The translations under genes and the position numbers were made by a program. The notes below the pieces were generated by a model, which made no database searches, was not told where the DNA came from, and worked only from the letters and a program-made list of their open reading frames with translations. Source: JBBRZF01 sp038236965 (GTDB lineage Bacteria; Acidobacteriota; Terriglobia; Terriglobales; Acidobacteriaceae). Taken from it: a stretch of 9,171 nucleotides of DNA. Below, piece by piece: positions 5,927 through 9,171 of the stretch. The stretch is taken from positions 1 to 9,171 of the forward strand of contig JBBRZF010000145.1 in assembly GCA_038236965.1 (NCBI GenBank), given 5' to 3'. The first letter of the stretch is position 1, and every line of letters begins with the position of its first letter.

Positions 5927-8275
5927 CTATTCTCCGGCGTACAACTGCCGGTAAACTTCCGCGTTCCTTACGATTGCTTGAACGTATTCGCGCGTCTCGG
6001 TAAACGGGATGGACTCCACGAACTCGGCGACATCGCGGAAATTTCCTTGGGAGCGCCAGTCATCCACGCGATTCGAACCCGCATTATAGGCGGCGAGCGC
6101 GTATTCAACCTGGCCGTTGTACTTGTTCGTCATTTCCTTGAAGTAGCGAGTGCCAAGTTGCAGATTGATGTTGGGAACCAACAGTTGCTCGGTGGCAAAG
6201 TGTTTCAATTTCAATTCCTTGGCCTCACCCTTGCCGACGTTGGGAAGCAACTGCATCAAGCCCCATGCGTTCGCGTGCGAGAGCGCGCCTGGATTGAACT
6301 CCGATTCCTGACGAATCAGCGACGCGACCATGTAGGGGTCAAGCGCATTCTCCATGGAGTATCGGCGCAGGTCTGTCCAGAAAGGCCGCGGGAAGAGCAG
6401 ATCCCAATATTTACGGGGCAACGCCTTCAAGTCGAGGGAGTAATAACTCGGCACTGAGCGCTTCAGAAACTGTAACGCGCGGTGATGCTGTCCCAGGTCG
6501 CGATACATGAGCGCGATCTCCAGGGTCGCCCAGTTGGGCCCCTTGCCGCCGTTCGCGCCTTGCAACTCTTTGATCGCGAAATCGATGAGGCCGCCGTTTT
6601 CCAGCAGCTTCGCTTTCTGCACGCGCAGATCGTCGAGCGGCGGATCTTCCGATTGCGCCTCTTCCTTAAATGGCTGTAGCGCAGGAATCCTGTTGAGCAA
6701 TGCGTCGTCGTTTGAATTGGGCAGGCCCTTCAAGGCGACCACTCGCTGACGGGCGATCACGCCGTAGTAATAATTCTTGAAGCGGTCGGCGCACTTCGCG
6801 TAGTAATTTCGCGCCGTGACCAGGTCGCCTTGTTCTTCAGCAACCCGCGCGCGCCAATACAGTGCTGCGGGGACTTCGTTGGAGGCGGGATAGAGTTCTA
6901 TGTGACGCTGGAATTCCGCTTTAGCTTCCTCCGTGCGACCTTGCCGGAAACTCAACCACGTTGATTTCCAGTGAGCGTAGCTCGCTCGCGGGTCGTTGCG
7001 GAAGCGCTGGTCGAGTTCGCGATACTGGTCGATGGCTTTGTCGTAATCGCGCTTCAGCAGATACATATTTCCTGCCGAAAGCAGCGACGAAGCGAACCAG
7101 GGACTGGTGGGAGCGTTGGTCCTCAACTGTCCCAGCAGATCCATCAGGCGGCCTTCATTTTCTTCCGTGCGCGCAATCTCCAGCAGATTAAAAAGACGCT
7201 GCGCGTTGGCGTCGCCGGTGGCTTCCATCTGTTCCAGAATGCGGCGGCCCTCGGCTACGTTGCCGCTGCGGCGCAAGGCAACACCCAACATCACCGTCAT
7301 GTTGGTGCGCTCTTCGGGCGGAGCATCATTCGCCAGCGAACGGTAATCGCGAGCTGCATCGGCCCAGCGATTCGACTTACCAAGCAGGTCGGCACGTGTT
7401 TTGCGATCGCCAAAACCTACGGGCGGCAGCGGAGTGCCGTTCAGGCCATCCAGGTCGGAGCCTGCCAACGGCGCCTGCGGACTGACAGGCATCAGGTAAT
7501 AGACGCGGCGCAGAATATCCGCGCCTTTCAAGGTCTCGCCGCTCTTGATGTACGCGCGACCGAGCGCCAACTCGATGTCTGCGCGTTGCGGCAACCGATT
7601 CGCTTCCAGATACTGCGCGGCCTCCTGCGAGTGTCCGGTCGCGGTCAGCGCGTTGCCGTAGATGTCCACTATGTCGCGCGAGAAGATGGAGTCGGGATGA
7701 TTCTTGTCGAAGTCTTTGAGCGACTCCACGATCTGCGCATTCTGTCCTGACCCGCCGTAGGTGAGCGCCTCGAAGTAGCTGACGTAATCCGCTAGTTCGC
7801 CCGCATGTCCCTTGGAGCGATCCAGTGCGTCGGCGGCCTTCGCGAAATCTTTGTCGAGAATGTGCGCGTAGGCAATGGCAAGCCATGCCAGCGAACCCGC
7901 ATCACTTGCCTGATGGCTGCGCGCATACGACTCCACGCCTCCATACGCCGCCGCTGTCCTGCTCTCCACCAGTTGACGCGACATAGGCCTCAAGTCGGCG
8001 GAGGTCACGAACGCACGGTTCACACGTCGCAAACGCGCCACGGTGACCTTACTCTTCCTGGCCGGCTTCTTCGCGTTCTTTTTCGCCGCAGTCCTGGTCG
8101 AACTCTTGCTCGCGCTACTACTCTTCTTTTTGGAAGAGGCGGATGAATCCGTCGGCTTCTTTTTCGTCGCGGAATGGGTTTTCTTTTTTGCAGGAGATTC
8201 CGTCTGCGCTCCGACGGTGGCGGTGGACACAATTATGGCAGCGAGTATGAAGACAAAAAGGGACTGGATACGCAT
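5927..8275 (-). CDS. slt: Soluble lytic murein transglycosylase (Slt70-like)
   Basis: Periplasmic enzyme of 782 residues that cleaves peptidoglycan glycan strands to 1,6-anhydro-muropeptides. Residues 1-23 form a signal peptide (hydrophobic SLFVFILAAIIVSTATVGA). Residues 24-75 are extremely rich in Lys, Ser, Ala and Thr and probably disordered. Residues of roughly 90 to 620 form TPR-like helical repeats, as in the Slt70 superhelix, including a segment typical of the family (EEQGDLVTARNYYAKCADRFKNYYYG). The C-terminal SLT domain begins near 633 and carries the catalytic Glu657 in R-Q-E-S-E-F-N-P, the GLMQLLP block and the A-A-Y-N-A-G motif (728-733). The ATG at 8275 has only a weak site upstream. 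It lies 24 bases downstream of the GAF-like gene and 23 bases before osmC, so the three are likely one transcript. Confidence 0.94.
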   Translation of the reverse strand: MRIQSLFVFILAAIIVSTATVGAQTESPAKKKTHSATKKKPTDSSASSKKKSSSASKSSTRTAAKKNAKKPARKSKVTVARLRRVNRAFVTSADLRPMSRQLVESRTAAAYGGVESYARSHQASDAGSLAWLAIAYAHILDKDFAKAADALDRSKGHAGELADYVSYFEALTYGGSGQNAQIVESLKDFDKNHPDSIFSRDIVDIYGNALTATGHSQEAAQYLEANRLPQRADIELALGRAYIKSGETLKGADILRRVYYLMPVSPQAPLAGSDLDGLNGTPLPPVGFGDRKTRADLLGKSNRWADAARDYRSLANDAPPEERTNMTVMLGVALRRSGNVAEGRRILEQMEATGDANAQRLFNLLEIARTEENEGRLMDLLGQLRTNAPTSPWFASSLLSAGNMYLLKRDYDKAIDQYRELDQRFRNDPRASYAHWKSTWLSFRQGRTEEAKAEFQRHIELYPASNEVPAALYWRARVAEEQGDLVTARNYYAKCADRFKNYYYGVIARQRVVALKGLPNSNDDALLNRIPALQPFKEEAQSEDPPLDDLRVQKAKLLENGGLIDFAIKELQGANGGKGPNWATLEIALMYRDLGQHHRALQFLKRSVPSYYSLDLKALPRKYWDLLFPRPFWTDLRRYSMENALDPYMVASLIRQESEFNPGALSHANAWGLMQLLPNVGKGEAKELKLKHFATEQLLVPNINLQLGTRYFKEMTNKYNGQVEYALAAYNAGSNRVDDWRSQGNFRDVAEFVESIPFTETREYVQAIVRNAEVYRQLYAGE

Positions 8276-8299
8276 GTTGAATACCCAGTTTAACTCTCT

Positions 8300-9171
8300 T
8301 TAACGTGGAAAGTTCTGGCCCAGGAGAGAGACATCGTTATCTGCGAGGATACGCACCAATTCCTGACGAAAATAATTTACGTCGCCCACCGCTGTGCCAT
8401 AACGCTTGTCGTAGGCAGCCCGGCTTTTGTCGATGTCGTCCTTGAGTCGGTCGTAGAGGTCTGAGTTGGCGCGGCCTTCGTTGACCTTGGTCTGATTGTA
8501 GAGTTTGATCTCGTCCACCAACAGCTTGGCGAACCTTCGCGCTTTGGTATGGACAGGGTCTTCGTTGGCATCTGCTGGAGGCGCTGCCACCGCAGTTGGC
8601 GGGCCAATCACAGGGGGCGGCTGCGAGATGACTGGAGCGGGTATCACCGAAGCTGGGACGGTGGTGACCGCGGGCCTCTCCGGCATTGGAGGCGCGGGTC
8701 GGGACGGCGCTGCACTCACTGGATGAACAGGCGCGGCAATTGGCTGCAACCCCTCCACGGGCGCTGCCGCTTTACGCAAGGACAGCAGCTCCACCCAGAG
8801 TCCGGTCGAGCGCACCAGTAGTTCCAGCGCGGAGGAATCCAGTCCGTCGGAACCTTCGTCTCCGCCATCGGCATACAAAAGAGCAGCGACTTTGTCTTTG
8901 ATCACCAGCGGCAGAAGCGAAACATTCCCGTTTGCCGGCGAGCCGAACCTAATGGCGAAGCTCGAATCGAATTCATCCGTGGCAGCACCTGCCGGAAGCT
9001 TGCTGTTCAGTACGCGAGCAATGAGCCCGCGCGTACCGTCGATGGAAACAGTTCGGAAAATGTCGTTGTCGGCAAATCCGCGTGCTTGCCATCCGGTTGC
9101 CGTGCTTCCACGAAGAACCAGCAAGCCACATCTCTTGCTGAACTTTGCTGCTCCGTCCAGCATGGCACGCA
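8300..9171 (-). CDS. GAF-like protein with Pro/Ala linker and conserved helical C-terminus, 5' end cut by window
   Basis: Not identified by name. From the ATG at 9163, 287 residues are visible, but the frame stays open to the window edge and the first residues already fall within a folded segment, so the true start is probably upstream. Residues 1-130 resemble a GAF-like sensory fold: alternating strands (CGLLVLRG, GWQARGF, VSLLPLVIKDKVAALLYADG) and a final helix (ALELLVRSTGLWVELL). Residues 133-203 are a Pro/Ala/Val-rich linker. Residues 205-285 are a charged helical domain (ARRFAKLLVDEIKLYN, then SDLYDRLKDDIDKSRAAYDKRY, then a YFRQELVRILADND end). This domain recurs in acidobacterial and deltaproteobacterial proteins, from memory and not searched. 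No signal peptide or catalytic motif is visible. It precedes the lytic transglycosylase gene by 24 bases. Confidence 0.75.
   Translation of the reverse strand, partial: RAMLDGAAKFSKRCGLLVLRGSTATGWQARGFADNDIFRTVSIDGTRGLIARVLNSKLPAGAATDEFDSSFAIRFGSPANGNVSLLPLVIKDKVAALLYADGGDEGSDGLDSSALELLVRSTGLWVELLSLRKAAAPVEGLQPIAAPVHPVSAAPSRPAPPMPERPAVTTVPASVIPAPVISQPPPVIGPPTAVAAPPADANEDPVHTKARRFAKLLVDEIKLYNQTKVNEGRANSDLYDRLKDDIDKSRAAYDKRYGTAVGDVNYFRQELVRILADNDVSLLGQNFPR

Noticed and set aside
6971..7750. Plus-strand open frame of 259 codons inside the lytic transglycosylase gene
   Set aside because: It is antisense to a well-supported TPR-like region and shows no family pattern.
8043..8303. Plus-strand frame that looks like a small hydrophobic membrane protein
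   Set aside because: It is the reverse complement of the Lys-rich tract and signal peptide; Lys codons read backwards give Phe and Leu, which creates a false membrane segment.

Overview
The window looks like a chromosomal housekeeping region of a fairly GC-rich Gram-negative bacterium, most likely an acidobacterium of the Koribacter/Terriglobia type. That assignment is inferred from the gene set (a DUF1844 protein, an acidobacterial-style Slt70 with a lysine-rich leader, and a GAF-like/Pro-Ala-linker protein), not from a marker gene. No rRNA, tRNA, insertion sequence, CRISPR array or phage gene was seen.

Layout: two convergent gene blocks meet near 4143-4151. The plus-strand block (1-4142) holds the C-terminal part of a YgfZ/GcvT-like folate-binding protein (cut by the window edge), a DUF1844 protein, a PhnP-like metallo-beta-lactamase-fold hydrolase, the bifunctional riboflavin kinase/FAD synthetase RibF, a PhnB-type VOC protein and a small secreted class I cytochrome c. 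The first four are tightly packed and look like one transcription unit: the hydrolase and ribF overlap by 4 bases.

The minus-strand block, read from 9171 down to 4152, holds a GAF-like protein with a Pro/Ala linker (cut by the window edge), a soluble lytic murein transglycosylase with TPR-like helices, an OsmC-family peroxidase, a glutaredoxin that ordinary ORF calling misses, and an EamA-family transporter.

The main discovery is in the apparently empty stretch at 5158-5400 on the minus strand. It encodes a complete 80-residue glutaredoxin/NrdH-like protein whose reading frame has one internal TGA, exactly at the first redox-active cysteine (U-P-P-C instead of C-P-P-C). Starting 24 nt after that TGA is a perfect 7-bp hairpin with a 5-nt loop carrying G in its second position, as expected of a bacterial SECIS element. 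TGA ends several other genes here, so it is not globally reassigned. The best reading is a selenocysteine-containing glutaredoxin, lying directly downstream of an OsmC thiol peroxidase that it might serve.
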